64,000 nt of DNA from Kalmanozyma brasiliensis GHG001 (GCF_000497045.1 NW_015961948.1:1116001-1180000), one strand, 5' to 3'. Shown: positions 48,041-59,513, counted from the first letter of the stretch. Notes: generated from the sequence alone by a model not told the origin. A program made the numbers and translations.

Positions 48041-49684
48041 ATACGTTCACACTGCGGCTCTTTTGGCTCCTCTGTGGGTCATGGAGTTGCTTCTGTTTCG
48101 TGTTCTCGGTCCGGTCTCGCATCTGTTCTCATCTCGGATAGCATAGTTTGGTGGTTCAGCTGTGCCTTTCGATTCTGCATCTCGAATGCGTCTCCCACCT
48201 CAAAACAGTCACATACATATCTGCATCGCACTCGACGATCGTGTGCTCCAACCATGCAATCCCACCTTGTACATCAATCAGAGTACTTTCTCATCCTACA
48301 ATCCTCAAAATGGAGATTTGGCATTCACGAAATGAACCAGACTCTTGTTGCAACCAAAGTTTCTGCCTGTGTTGATGTCGGATTGGTTGAGAGTTGGCCA
48401 TGCTACGACTGTGCATGTCTGAATCTGGAACGAGCTGTCTGGACGGGTGTCGACGACGTTGAGACCCTCATAGGCAGTTCAGCCCAAGGCCTAACACCTT
48501 GACTCTTTGAAAATGTTCCACGATGCACGGCTGTCACGACCAGCAGAGCAGCGCCTCGGGCAGACCCTTATTGGACGTCATTTGCTGATCGACATTGGCG
48601 AAATGCAAGAGAAACTCGACGCAGCGGTCAAGCTGGAGCCGAGCTGATCTATGGATCTCATTGGTATCGTTCTGGCCTGCTAGACACCCTGCCGTCGGCC
48701 AATCTAGAAAGGATGAAGGTCTTGCTAGCATCCTGTGTTGGCTCGAATGCAATGATTCGTCTCAGCCCATGGTTTGCAAGGTGAGACTCTGTCTTTGACG
48801 TTTGCCGTCCAAACAAGCGGATCCATTTGCTCATCGTGGTTGGATGCGGTCAGTGAGAAAAGTCGCCAAAAAAGACCCGAATTTAATTTGATTATTTTGA
48901 TTCTCCGCCGTGACCGCGACCATCTGCCCTGAGATCCAACGCGGATGGGCAAGGGAGAAAGCGAGCGGGCGAGCGAGTGACAGCCAGCGCGTGAGTGTGA
49001 CGATGTGACGAGATGTGAAACAGCGCTGTGGATCTTCAGGTGTGGAACCCTCACTGAGACCCAAATGCAATTGATGCAGCTCACCGACAAAAGGGAGAAA
49101 CAGACGCCGCTCTGTCAATCCATTCAAGCTGCATCCACTCGACGCTCGTCACTTGACCAGCTCTTGTCATCGTCAAGCGTGCTTGCTCCCTGTCACCCTT
49201 AACCACCATCGCTTCAGCGTTCATCTGTGGACGTCAATTGACCGACACCACAGCACATCAGCCAGCAGCTTGCTCTCAGTATTCCACGATCTCCGGTAGA
49301 CGGGCCACCGCTGCTTCACTCCACGCCTCCACCCGTATACCCGTCGTTCGCACGAGCACACGCGTCATAGCCTCCTCTGGCGTAAATACCAACTCGTGCG
49401 CCTCAACTTCATCTCACCCACTAGACTTTTCGGACGACAGCGCCGAAGTCTGATCTGTCGCACTCGATACGCACGGCCTCAATTGAGACTTTCACCTCGG
49501 TCTCTGCCAAGCACGCTCATTCGGACACTCTTCGGGTCATGCTGCAATCGCGCACAGTCCCGTCTGCAACTTCAACATAGTCTCGACAGCACCGTCTGCT
49601 CATCAAAAATAGAGGCATCTTCTCGCGGGGGCAGCTCTTCATCTCGCTCAGCACGCTCGGAAGGCGTTGCGAACCGAACAAACA
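48041..49684. other. 1.6-kb gene-free region before the DENND6-like gene
   Basis: It holds the RPS16 3' flank, an unusually A/T-rich island near 48888-48912, and a long CT/CA-rich leader from about 49100 to the DENN gene. Short frames, such as 43 codons from an ATG near 48512, have no supportable similarity. I call no gene. Confidence 0.45.
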
Positions 49685-52600
49685 ATGGCGGCTTTCCACA
49701 CAGCATCGTCCCCGAATACAGGCGACGGAGACCTGGGCTTATTCGCGATTGAATCGCGACCGTCGTCCACCTCATACGATGACACTGGTATCCCGCGGCG
49801 ACCTTCGCAGGCTGAGTTGATGGAAGTGCCCTCTTACCCGGGTCCCGTTGCCTCGGCGGCTTCCGTCCTGAATCGTCCAGACTCAAGAACAGGCTCGGAT
49901 GGACCGACTCTCACAAGCAACGGCACAGCCGACGTCTCTTCGATTCATTACAACATCGGCGCTTCCGCGCAGACACCCGTCAGCACGGGCTTATCGAAAT
50001 CGATACCAGCGCCGCCGTCCAAAGAACAGACCACTTCATCTCGCTTGGCTGCCATGTCATTGCAGGATGAGTCTGCTCGCAACGACGTGCCCGCCTCCCG
50101 AGGCGCGTCATCCTCCATCTCTTCTTCATCTGCGGCCTCATCCTCCGCTTCCAGCAATCTTGTTCCTAGCGCCGCCCTCATCTCTTCTTCAAGCTCCAAT
50201 TATACCTCGGCGGCCGAGAGTCCCGCCTCTGAAACCGCTTCACGAAAGCTTCCGTCTCCTGTGACCGCTCCTGCGCAAGCCTCATTGCCCTCGTCTACGC
50301 CTCCGCCAGTGCCACCCAAATCCAGACCGACACCATCCGTTTCCCAGCAGAGCTTCGCATCCACCACCACCATCACTCATGCAAAGTGGTCATCTCCACG
50401 CCTCGCAACGTCCGGTGTTACTGAAAAGCAAGCAATAAGCGTAGAGCAGGAGCTGGAGCAGCAGCTCGCAGCCGATCTCGATCCTTCACCCACCGCTTCC
50501 ACAACAGCCATCGACGCAGAGGCCATCTCTCGTCGCTCTTCTCGCCGCAGTCGCCGATCCGGGCTTCCACCTCTGCAGGATCGCTTGCCGGTCGGTGGAG
50601 GCGGACCCAGTGCACCTCCACGAGCCACTTCTTTCCGTGACGCATCCAAACGTACCTCGGTCGGCAACGGCTACGGTGATCTCGGTGCAGAAGCGCTCAG
50701 TGTATCAGGCACGAGTCCCTCATCGCCTTCTCTGACGAGCTTCCTCGATCTGGACTCGCCAAGAACGTCAGAGTCCAGCAACACAAACAGACGGCCTCTG
50801 CCCAGCAGGAGAACCTCTCTGCAAGCCCCGTCTCCGAGGACCCCTACCTTTTCCGCCGATCACTCTCACTCTCCTCTCGACGGTCAGGCGAGTGGCTCAA
50901 CCACGGCAGCACGACCAGCATCAGGCAGGACGAGTTCTCACACAAAGTCACCGCCCACATCTCGACCTGCATCGCGGGGACCTTCGTCAGGCGGCAAAGC
51001 AGCTCTCGCTGGTCTTTACCCAACAAAGGCAGCCGCAACACCCAAGCTCGCCCCGCCGAAGCAACTCAACTCACTCAATCTCGACCGCGAAAGCATGCAG
51101 CGCTGGGTGCTCTCGGTGGGCTGCGTCAACTTTGACCTCGAGCTTGGTCCGGACTTAGAGTTCCTATACCCTCCTCTCGGCATCAGCCGCGAGGAACGCG
51201 ACAACATCGCTTTCTCCTCTTTCCCGGACACCTCGATCTTCGACGACGGCTCCCTCGTCTTCTCTTGGCGAGTGCGCGAAGTGCCGCTCAATTCGTCTGT
51301 TTCCGAGCCGCCGACCATCAAGACGCTCAACGATGCGCTGCAACAGCCGTCGACTTTAGGTGATGACGAGACCCCTAGACCCTCGCTGAACAAGACAGCT
51401 TTGCAGAATGCCATGCTCAAGAAGGGAGCCCCTGATGCTGGTCAAAGTCTGTCCTCGTCCACGGCTCCGCCCGTGCCGCCCAAATCAGCTTTCAGGGACG
51501 CCTCTGCTCCGTCGTCGGGTCCTTCCCAGTCTTTGTCCAGGCCGACATCCAACGTGAATCTGCGCAATGGTGGGATCGATGTCACACCGGCAAGTGCGCC
51601 TCCCACGACGTCGTTCCACGAGAGGCTTACGCAGAAGCTCTTTTCATCTTCCGGCTCGTCCGCGATGTCGAGGCATATGTCGCACGACCGACACAGCAGC
51701 GCGCACTCCACGAGCTCGGCTTCGGCCGATGATGACGGCGATACCACCGTTCCGGCTGCCTCGGTGGACTCGAGCGCAACGTCCACCGGCAGCACCATCC
51801 CAGCGAGCACGAACCAGTCTGTGCCCACTAGCGATCTCATCAACTCGAAACGCGCAGCGGGCAACAGCACGAGCAGCAGCTACATCTATGGCTACGTCTT
51901 CTTCCGACAAAAGCCGGACGCGACCAACCGACGTGGCTACTTCCAAAAGTCGGTCGTCATCCTGTCGCACCTGCCGCTGGTTGGACTTTTCAGCGAAGTG
52001 GTTGCTAGACTGGGCCCGCTCTATTTCGAGCACGGCATGTCGATGTTCGAGGCCTTTGCGAACGACATCATGTCCTGGCCGGCGCCGCACCCGGGCACCA
52101 TCCTCACACTGCCGTTGCTAGGCAGCATCATCACGGCAGCCATCCCGTTCGGACAGCAACCGCAAAACTCGCCCAGCGCCGAGTCAGCGCCGATGCAAGC
52201 CACCCTGTCAGCGCCCGGCTCCACCTCATCAGGTGGCTTCATGAACGCCGCCACGGCAACCATCCGCTCGCGCTCGCGCCAGCCCAGTGCCAACGGCACC
52301 CTCGCGCCGCACATCTCCGAACCCTCGCCCGAAGGCCCGCTCCTCGCCTCCATCCCCACCACCTCGCTCTTCCACACCTTCCAACAAGCCCTCTCCGACC
52401 TCTGGCTCCTGTGGGAATGCGTGCTGCTTGCCGAACCCATCCTGGTCATCGCTCCGGAACCCAAGATCGCGTCTGAAGCAGTTTGGCACATGCTGGACCT
52501 CATCCGGCCAATCCCGTACGCCGGTGACTTTAGACCGTATTTCCACATCCACGACTACGACTTTCGCACGCTGGTGACGAAGAACAAGCCGCAGGCGGGG

Positions 52601-53587
52601 ACACTCATCGCGTCGACGAATCCATTCTTCGCGACTGCGTGCGGGCACTGGCCCCACGTGTTGCGAGTGGGCAAGGCGGCGGTGAAGCTGATCCAGATCA
52701 AGCATGGTGCAGGTGGCAGTGGGAGTGGGTTTGCAGGTGCGCCTTCTGGCAAGAAGCCCAACTCGGGAATTGGTGGCGGCCAAGGCGCAGGTGGTGGTGG
52801 ACCGGATCACATTCCTGGCTTCACAACAAAACGCAAACGACGCATCTCCAAGGACCGCGCCTTGCTCAAGCGGTTGCAGGACCTTGCCAAGTCGGGTTCA
52901 GAAGCTGACATTCTCGCAGCAAACGTCGCCATGCGACGCTACTTTGCCGATCTCACCGAGCGTTTTCTCGCCCCGCTCAATCGGTACGTGGCCTCCCTCG
53001 TGCCTGCATCATTCGACTTAAGTTCGCCTAGCGAGGTGCCGCGCATTCGACCTTTCAACACCACCGACTTCCTCGCGTCGCTCAAAGCACACGGAACACC
53101 GTTGGCCATTCGATCACGCTCCCTGCCGACGGGTGCGAGCGTGAGGCAGAGTCTGTATTTGGACTTTTTGCGGTGTCCCAACTTCTCCCTGTGGCTGCAC
53201 TCGCGTGTGGCCGCGGCGGAGGAGGAGCAGCGCAGGCGATACATTGCTTCGCTGCTGCAGGGCGACGTGACCACCTTCGGCCATACAAAGGGCGAAATTG
53301 AGACGATCGACCTGTACGGTCGGCTGGTGGAGGAGATTCGGAGTGTGGATGTGCAGCTCACTGCTCCTACTGCGCCGGGACCGGGGAGTCGGTGGAGAAC
53401 AGATCAGATCGCGGTGAAGAAGGAGAACGAGTCGGGGAGGAATACTCCGACTATGGGGTCAACGGCGGACGCTGCGACGACGGAAAAGAGACTGAGGGAG
53501 CAGAAGAAGAGGCTGATGGAGCAGTTGGAGAGGTTGTGCATGACGTTGCCGGACGATCTGCAGAGCTCGTTGAGACGGCCTAAGTAG
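49685..53587 (+). CDS. DENN-domain protein, DENND6/FAM116-like
   Basis: Intronless, 1300 residues from the first in-frame ATG at 49685. Residues 1-470 are Ser/Pro/Thr-rich and probably disordered, with PPVPPKSRP-type SH3-ligand motifs. The DENN module begins at RWVLSVGCVNFDLELGPDLE near 470. It continues through FSSFPDTSIFDDGSLVFSWR, YIYGYVFFRQKPDATNRRGY (near 735), SVVILSHLPLVGLFSEVVARLGPLYFE, WLLWECVLLAEPILVIAP and STNPFFATACGHWPHVLRVG. A Gly/Ser-rich insert (about residues 1015-1045) interrupts the later part. The C-terminus is a charged coiled coil. Animal DENND6 is an exchange factor for Rab14 in endosomal recycling. Length is about twice that of animal members because of the added N-terminus. 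Confidence 0.86.
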   Translation: MAAFHTASSPNTGDGDLGLFAIESRPSSTSYDDTGIPRRPSQAELMEVPSYPGPVASAASVLNRPDSRTGSDGPTLTSNGTADVSSIHYNIGASAQTPVSTGLSKSIPAPPSKEQTTSSRLAAMSLQDESARNDVPASRGASSSISSSSAASSSASSNLVPSAALISSSSSNYTSAAESPASETASRKLPSPVTAPAQASLPSSTPPPVPPKSRPTPSVSQQSFASTTTITHAKWSSPRLATSGVTEKQAISVEQELEQQLAADLDPSPTASTTAIDAEAISRRSSRRSRRSGLPPLQDRLPVGGGGPSAPPRATSFRDASKRTSVGNGYGDLGAEALSVSGTSPSSPSLTSFLDLDSPRTSESSNTNRRPLPSRRTSLQAPSPRTPTFSADHSHSPLDGQASGSTTAARPASGRTSSHTKSPPTSRPASRGPSSGGKAALAGLYPTKAAATPKLAPPKQLNSLNLDRESMQRWVLSVGCVNFDLELGPDLEFLYPPLGISREERDNIAFSSFPDTSIFDDGSLVFSWRVREVPLNSSVSEPPTIKTLNDALQQPSTLGDDETPRPSLNKTALQNAMLKKGAPDAGQSLSSSTAPPVPPKSAFRDASAPSSGPSQSLSRPTSNVNLRNGGIDVTPASAPPTTSFHERLTQKLFSSSGSSAMSRHMSHDRHSSAHSTSSASADDDGDTTVPAASVDSSATSTGSTIPASTNQSVPTSDLINSKRAAGNSTSSSYIYGYVFFRQKPDATNRRGYFQKSVVILSHLPLVGLFSEVVARLGPLYFEHGMSMFEAFANDIMSWPAPHPGTILTLPLLGSIITAAIPFGQQPQNSPSAESAPMQATLSAPGSTSSGGFMNAATATIRSRSRQPSANGTLAPHISEPSPEGPLLASIPTTSLFHTFQQALSDLWLLWECVLLAEPILVIAPEPKIASEAVWHMLDLIRPIPYAGDFRPYFHIHDYDFRTLVTKNKPQAGTLIASTNPFFATACGHWPHVLRVGKAAVKLIQIKHGAGGSGSGFAGAPSGKKPNSGIGGGQGAGGGGPDHIPGFTTKRKRRISKDRALLKRLQDLAKSGSEADILAANVAMRRYFADLTERFLAPLNRYVASLVPASFDLSSPSEVPRIRPFNTTDFLASLKAHGTPLAIRSRSLPTGASVRQSLYLDFLRCPNFSLWLHSRVAAAEEEQRRRYIASLLQGDVTTFGHTKGEIETIDLYGRLVEEIRSVDVQLTAPTAPGPGSRWRTDQIAVKKENESGRNTPTMGSTADAATTEKRLREQKKRLMEQLERLCMTLPDDLQSSLRRPK

Positions 53588-54619
53588 ACTGCAAGAACCG
53601 TGCAATCTCAGACGACTGCGACGCCTCAGCAAGACACACACACAGACCGTGAGACGGGGATGAAAGGGGATTTGATTTGTGACAAGCCTGCTCGACACGG
53701 TGCGTGCGAGCGACAAGTTGACGCGTGGGATGATGAGGGAGCTTGAAATGGCATGCGATCAGGCGATGACGAGGGGTGTTCGAGCGACATGAGGTGAGGG
53801 TGTGATGCTTCGCCTGAGGGCGACGAGCGGGTTTGCGAGGGGGATGGTCGTGGCTTAAAGTACAAGGGAAGGAGCGGCCGTGCTCGATCTAAAGGCAGGA
53901 AGTCTTGAGGGATGCCCGGAGCAGACAGTGTGGTGGTGGACCATGCTTGTGGCAGATTGTGCCGTGCGATGAACGAGCGAGAGTGCTTGCCTTGCGAGCG
54001 ATGCGAAGGAGCGGCAGGCCTGAGCTAGGGCGTAAGTTCGGGATGACGAGGCAGGAATGGACGGAGTGGACGCGCGCCTGCAGTAATGGGGTATTGAGAT
54101 GGGTTCGGCCAGCGCTAGAGACGGTATGTGCAGAGGTGCAGAGGTGACCGGCGAGGAAGCGAATGATGTGGATCGAGGCCGGGGATGCGCGTTTGCGAGG
54201 GCAGATGCAACGAGTGTCGTTTCGACAAGGTTTTAGTCAAGGCAAGAATGGAAAGATTGTTGCTGACGGCTTCTATCCATGCGGAGTGGTGGACGACGAT
54301 TTGCAAACGACGGTGCATGGTGCGTGGTCGGAACACAAAAGATTGTGTGTGGTCTATCGTAGCGATGCGATGAATGGCGATGCAGACCGAGTAGGCGCAC
54401 ATCGAGCCCCGAGAAGTACCTTGAGTTGCGGTACCTTCTCGCCCTCCCTCCCTCCCCTCTTTGCAGTGGCTGGATGTAGCAGTTGCATGATCAAGGCTGC
54501 TAAATCGAGCCAGTTGCTGGCGGAGGATCGCCTGTGTGAAATGTTTGTTCAATGAGTGTGGTTGATCCGGACATGCGCGAAGCTGCCGCCGAGGCAGATC
54601 GAAACCTATGGTACGAGAT
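53588..54619. other. Convergent 3' flanks (DENND6-like / unknown gene)
   Basis: About 1.03 kb between two convergent stop codons, G-rich on the plus strand. It contains an imperfect hairpin at 54410-54441. I see no gene. Confidence 0.45.
54410..54441. repeat. Inverted repeat (hairpin) in a 3' flank
   Basis: CGAGAAGTACC, a 9-nt spacer, then GGTACCTTCTCG. It forms an 11-bp stem with a single bulged base. It lies 179 bp downstream of the unknown gene's stop codon on the minus strand and could act in 3'-end formation; this is inference. Confidence 0.5.
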
Positions 54620-57600
54620 TTAGATCTGCTGCATAGCCTCAGCGTCGTTGTCCTCGATAGTGATAGGAGCAGAAGGGTCGCTGCCATCCATGACGCCAAG
54701 GGTGAGAGACATCTGCTTGGGCTCGGCGCGCTGTTGGCGCGCGCTTATGTTGCTGACCTGGCTAACGACTGAGCCGGCGCGCGATCGCTCGCGCTGCTTG
54801 CCCTGGCGAATGGCGCTGTTGTCGGCACGGACGGTGGCATCGTCGTCCTCGATCTCGATTGGAGTGTCGACATTGGAGAACGACTTTCGGAGAGCGGCAG
54901 GTGGTGCCATGGGCCCAAACGCAGAGCCCGGAGTGCCGGCCCGACTGACCGTACGTGAACCGGTGTGCCTGGACAGCCATCCAGTCACGAAAGTACCCTT
55001 AGGGATCACGTTCGCTTCGTCTTCATCGAGATTCATCAGGGACTGGGCTCGCACAGTAGATGTCTGGCTGGTCGCCGACCCCGCATAGCCGTTCATGACG
55101 CTCTTTAAACGCTTGATCGCCTTTGGCGGGTTCTGCAGTAGATCTGCGAAGTTGCCGGGCTTGCAAGTCGCCACAAGCGCTGGCGTGGTGCTTCGGTTGC
55201 TGCGGGCCACGGAGGTATCACGGCTCCTAGCCGGCCCGACTCCGCCTGCAACTGAGCCAGCACCTCTGGCGAGCTCTCCGGGAGCTGGACTGAGACGTTC
55301 TCGGGTGAAGAGGTGGGGTGGCACTTCCGAAGGTGCTCGCGAAGTCGCCCGCGACCTATTGATCCCCAGGAAGACAGGTTCCGACTCCCTCTCCACCGTG
55401 CGGCTTCTGCTGCGTGCTCGATCGCTGCCGATGCGCGATCCCCCGCCTCGAATGGCTCTGAAATCATCGATCTGCATGCCGTAAGCGCTCCGAACCAGAT
55501 TTGCTGCCTCGCGCTTGAGCTTGAGCGCATTCTTCGTCCTCTCTTGCTCCGTGCTGTTGAGCGTCTTGAGCCGAATGTAGTTTTGCGTGGCCGTCTCCAA
55601 AGTGCGATCCGCTGTGTCTAGTTGTTCTCCAAGCTTATGCATCTTCTCCTTGTCAGGGCGCTTGTCATCTTCGATCAGTTTGGTCAAGTATTCGCCGATC
55701 TCTCTCTTTCGCTCGGGTGGGATTCTGCACAGTACTGCATCTGAGATCGTGGATGCCATCGATGAAGATCGAACGGAAGCGGCAACCGAGGCGGGAATTC
55801 GGCGCGCTACAGTTCGTCGGCGAGCAACTTGACTGCTAGTCACGCTGGCACTCGCGCGAAGTGAGCCTCGACGGCCGGACTGAATCATCGATCCGGCCAC
55901 GGAGCCGTTGCATGCAAACTGGTTTGCGTGCAGCTGGGCCAGTGGCACATCAGAGTCCGTCGAAGGTGGAACGACTATCTGTCCAGTCGAGCTGTTCCCT
56001 GCGTTGTCGTTGAGCGGAACCGCGTCAGTCATTCCGGTGGCTTGACCGTTGAGGTCGCGATCGTCGTTGTCGGGAGCGGAAGGTACGCCGGTCTGTGTGC
56101 CCGAAGCTTGGCTGGCTGCCATGTTCGCGGATCCACCGGATGGATTGAGGTCGGCGCAGACGTCGTTGGCGACACTGGGACCCTGAGGCAGACTGACTCG
56201 CTCTCCATCTTCCATGTCGACATCCATCGCAGGATCGGTAGCGGGCTTCGTGTGACTGCCGGACGGCTGACCAGAGCCAGCAGGCAGCAGAAGGGGCCCA
56301 TTGGACGACAACGAAGTTCCTGCCTCTGCGCTTGCCATGTTGACATCCGAGCCCTGGACGTAGCTCACGCCGGTTATGCCTGCATTCTGTGGAGCTGCAT
56401 CCGTCTGCATAGCTTGATCCTTGGCGCTAACATCGCCACGCTGCTGAGAATCTGCTCCACAACCCAAGTCGTCTGCAGCCTCCTGGAGTATGTCGGACAT
56501 TTCGACGATGAATCGAGCCACCTGAGCGGCCCCATCCACCGACTGAGTCTCTGATCCGTTGGCTTCTGCGGCACCCTGCGATTGGAGAGGAGGCTGGAGA
56601 CCGAACGAGGATCCAACTGCGGAAGTGTCCATGGTCGACGCTTGGTCTCGGCTGATGCTCTGTGCAGACATCTGGGACGACGGAGGGAGCACAGCCGAAG
56701 CCAGACCGGGAGAGGTGCTCGGGAGTATGGGTGCCATGGCCGAAGCCGCGGCTCCACGGATCCTTTGCCAGGATAGGTAGGGCAAGGCAGGAGACGGTTG
56801 GCTGGGCTGAGGAACGTTCGCATGCTGAGCGGTCACGTCGGCCTCTGCTGGCGAAGAAGCCGAGGGCGTGGGAGCTTGTTCTGTCGATTGACTGCCGGCC
56901 GGAGGAGATCCAATCAGAGTCTTGAAAGCATGTGGCGGCATCGGAAGCTCGCTCAAGGCGGGCGAGGTCGTCTGCGAGATAGAGGCAGAAGCGGGGACCC
57001 GGGTAGCGCCATCATTCTTCTGAGATCGAGTGGCACCGACCTCTACAACAGTAGGATTGGCACTGGTGCCTCCGATGTGCGCCTCGATGTGCTTGCAGAG
57101 CTCGAATTCGTCCTCGGAGCCAGGAACGACGACACGTGGATGAAGTGATGGCACGTAGCCCACCTGGTCGACGCGTACACCAGGGAACGCAGCGACAAAG
57201 TTGGACTGACGTTGATGTACATACGTGGCCTTGATCGTTTGCGTTTTGCCGGGTCGTTCGACTGATCAAGGAGAACAACAAGAAAGTCAGGGATTGGTCA
57301 GCTTCACATGAACATTTCGAGTCCGTGACGAGGAGTTGACTTGCCGCTTACCTTCAACGCAGATGTCGTATTTCATGTACGCGGCAGTGGAACCAGTGTC
57401 GATCCAGAGGGACTTCTTGTTGGCAGGAAATGCGAAAGGTCCAGCTTCGTGTAGGACCACAGATTCCTGTCCAGGGACGTTCTGGAGAATCTTGACCGAA
57501 ACCCTGTCGTCTTCTTTCGTCCCGCTAGTGCCGAGGACGGTGTCCGATCGCCAGATGCGGGCCAGGAAGGTCGCCTGATCACACGTGTGATGGGCGTTGA

Positions 57601-57862
57601 GAGTTACGAGCTCCTTGTGGTCCGCACCGTCGCTGTAGCTCGAGGAAGCGTTGCTGTTGACAGAAGTAGCATACGGGTACGCGTACCTCTCCATGCTTTG
57701 GTCCGTTTCGTTGAGTAGGAAGGCAGCGACCATGGCCTTGGCGTCCGGGCGCGTTCGCCGTCCAGCATGGTGGAAGGCGCCAAAGGTCTGAGCTGCCTGC
57801 GGAGGTGTGCCGAGCTGCTCGTGAATGAAGTGAAGGTCGATACCAATGCCGTCGAAGAACAT
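54620..57862 (-). CDS. Protein of unknown function, 1050 residues (2 exons)
   Basis: Exon 1 is 57352-57862 and exon 2 is 54620-57261. The 90-nt intron has a GTAAGC donor, CTGAC sites and a CAG acceptor; the phase-1 join gives ...YDICVE-V-ERPGKTQTIKATYV. I recognise no family. The first 260 residues look like one folded domain: mixed hydrophobic strands, AKAMVAAFLLNETDQSMERY, KKSLWIDTGSTAAYMKYDIC, then SNFVAAFPGVRVDQVGYVPS. The middle is Ser/Pro/Ala-rich and disordered. A charged coiled coil (IPPERKREIGEYLTKLIEDD onward) lies near 690-790. The tail is Arg/Ser-rich with two short acidic-hydrophobic motifs, IEIEDDD at 972 and ITIEDND at 1037, that resemble SUMO-interacting motifs. An Arg-rich RRRTVARR sequence suggests nuclear import. 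All functional remarks are inference. Confidence 0.82.
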
Positions 57863-58096
57863 GATGGAAGCTGATGACTGGACAGTGACTTTTTTATGGG
57901 GTTTTGTATAGAGTATCTAGGACGAAACAGGCCGAGTCAGTCGAATCGCAGGAACAGGAGCTTGAAGCGCGGAGACGGAGGCAGAGATGCCGGCAAAGAT
58001 GAACGAGAAAGACGTAGGAGATTGGGCCGTGAAGAGTCTTGAGAAGGTTTGATGGATGAGCAGGAGTTCGGAGGCGCGAAAGGGATGGTGATGTGT

Positions 58097-58215
58097 GAAG
58101 ACGGTTGTGGCTATCTTTGAGACGATGTGAGTGTGGTGTGTGTATTGAGGTGTATGTGCGTGAGATGTGTCTTGAGGTGTGCGTGCGTGGAGTGTGTGCT
58201 CCAGTCGTGGTGTTG
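58097..58215. repeat. GT-rich low-complexity tract
   Basis: An interrupted run of GTGTG, GTGCG and GAGGTG words (CA-rich on the transcribed minus strand). It is about 240-350 bp upstream of the unknown gene's start codon, so part of it may be in that gene's promoter. Confidence 0.6.
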
Positions 58216-58389
58216 AGTGTGTCAGGAAAGTCGGGTGAGGGGCGGAAAGGGGGAGGAGACGATCAAGGGGCCTGCTTATATGCTTTCCAGGCCGGGCTGA
58301 GTCGAGCTCGATCTTTCCAACGTGTACGCTATACGGAGATCCCGCATCGTGCTGAGAGGCTACCCGCACTCACTGCTGAAGTGCCTGAG

Positions 58390-59450
58390 AACGCTGTGTG
58401 AGGTGCGGAACACATGTGTGCTGCGGCAGCTACGATGCTCCGCATCGATCCGGCGATGTGATTGTTCAGAGAGATGAACTAGGGCGTGTGATAGCTCGGA
58501 GAGAGACAGACTGAGCCGTGTGAAGACGAACAGGTAGTGTGAGGTGGTGCGGAACAACTTTGTGTAAGGTGCGGGAGACCTTCCGACACCATGCGCTGCG
58601 GCAGCTGCAGCCATCGAAAGAAGCTGTGTGATGGTTCGGTGATGTGTGATGATACAGAAGCCAAATTAGGGTTTCGGGCTGAGATGAAACGAGATCTGTT
58701 GTTTGGTTCGACGCGGACGATCGCGCATCGGTCTGACGTGTGCGGTTATGAAGGAATAGAGTTAGAGTTCCGGGCTGATTGAAGCTGCTGGTGATCATCG
58801 CGCTGATGCGTTACTGTACAACGCTCCGCTCCACCACGGAGTTGGTCAAATTCTCGCGTAAAAGCTGTGTGAAGACGTAGGATTAGAGTTAGCGTTTCGT
58901 GCTCGGCCGGAGCTGAAGCTCTGAGTCGTTTCCTTGGAAAGAGAACAACGCTCCGCTTCGCCACGGACTTCATTTGAGCGGAGCTGAAAGCGTGTTCCTA
59001 CAGCTATCGCTCTAGCTCAGCTTCACGGCTCGAGCAAGTCGCCTTCGCTGCATTCGGAGCCAAATAAGGTTTGCCTCCAGATGAAAGATCCGACGTTGAG
59101 CTAAAGCTTCGCGATCGGAAGATAGAGGGTAGATCGACGTGTGAGCGTTCTGATTGGAGTGTAGTGTACAGGTGATGGTGCGGAACGTGTTGATGTGATG
59201 TGTGATGCTGAGTCGAGATATGCAGGTAGAAAGCTTTGTGGCAAGAGCTGCAAATGAGGGTGCTAGAGACGAAGCTTGACTAGCTCTTCCGTCGGCTGCC
59301 CGTATCGTGAACGTGATCGTAGCGAGTGTGATCATGCCGAAGCTAAACCTTGATCCCTACAGACCATCGCGTGTGATGCGATGATGAGCGTATGTGATGT
59401 TCAGCGTGTGAGATCGTCGGAGTGTGTGATACACCAAAAGTAGTGTGATG
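58390..59450. repeat. Degenerate direct-repeat tract rich in GTGTGA
   Basis: Repeated words recur in the same order. TAGAGTTAG occurs at 58758 and 58884. ACAACGCTCCGCT is at 58818 and 58945, each followed by CCACGGA. GTGTGAGGTG...GCGGAACA is at 58396 and 58537. CTGCGGCAGCT is at 58421 and 58596. The first two pairs imply a unit of about 126-127 bp. GTGTGA or AGTGTGA occurs more than a dozen times across the tract. Copies are well diverged. Confidence 0.6.
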
Positions 59451-59513
59451 GTCCAAAAGCGTCACTCCTCGCGATCTAGAAGGGCCGTCTACGTCAAATC
59501 GATCCGAGATGCA

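Larger units (their letters stand above)
57863..59513. other. 1.65-kb intergenic region with degenerate repeats
   Basis: It lies upstream of the unknown gene and downstream of bL35m, both on the minus strand. The left part (58097-58215) is a GT-rich simple-sequence tract. The right part is a degenerate repeat tract (listed separately). No gene is supportable. Confidence 0.6.

Noticed and set aside
48534..48752. 72-codon minus-strand frame near 48.6 kb
   Set aside because: It starts with TTG, has no similarity or conserved feature, and sits in a gap with other random frames.
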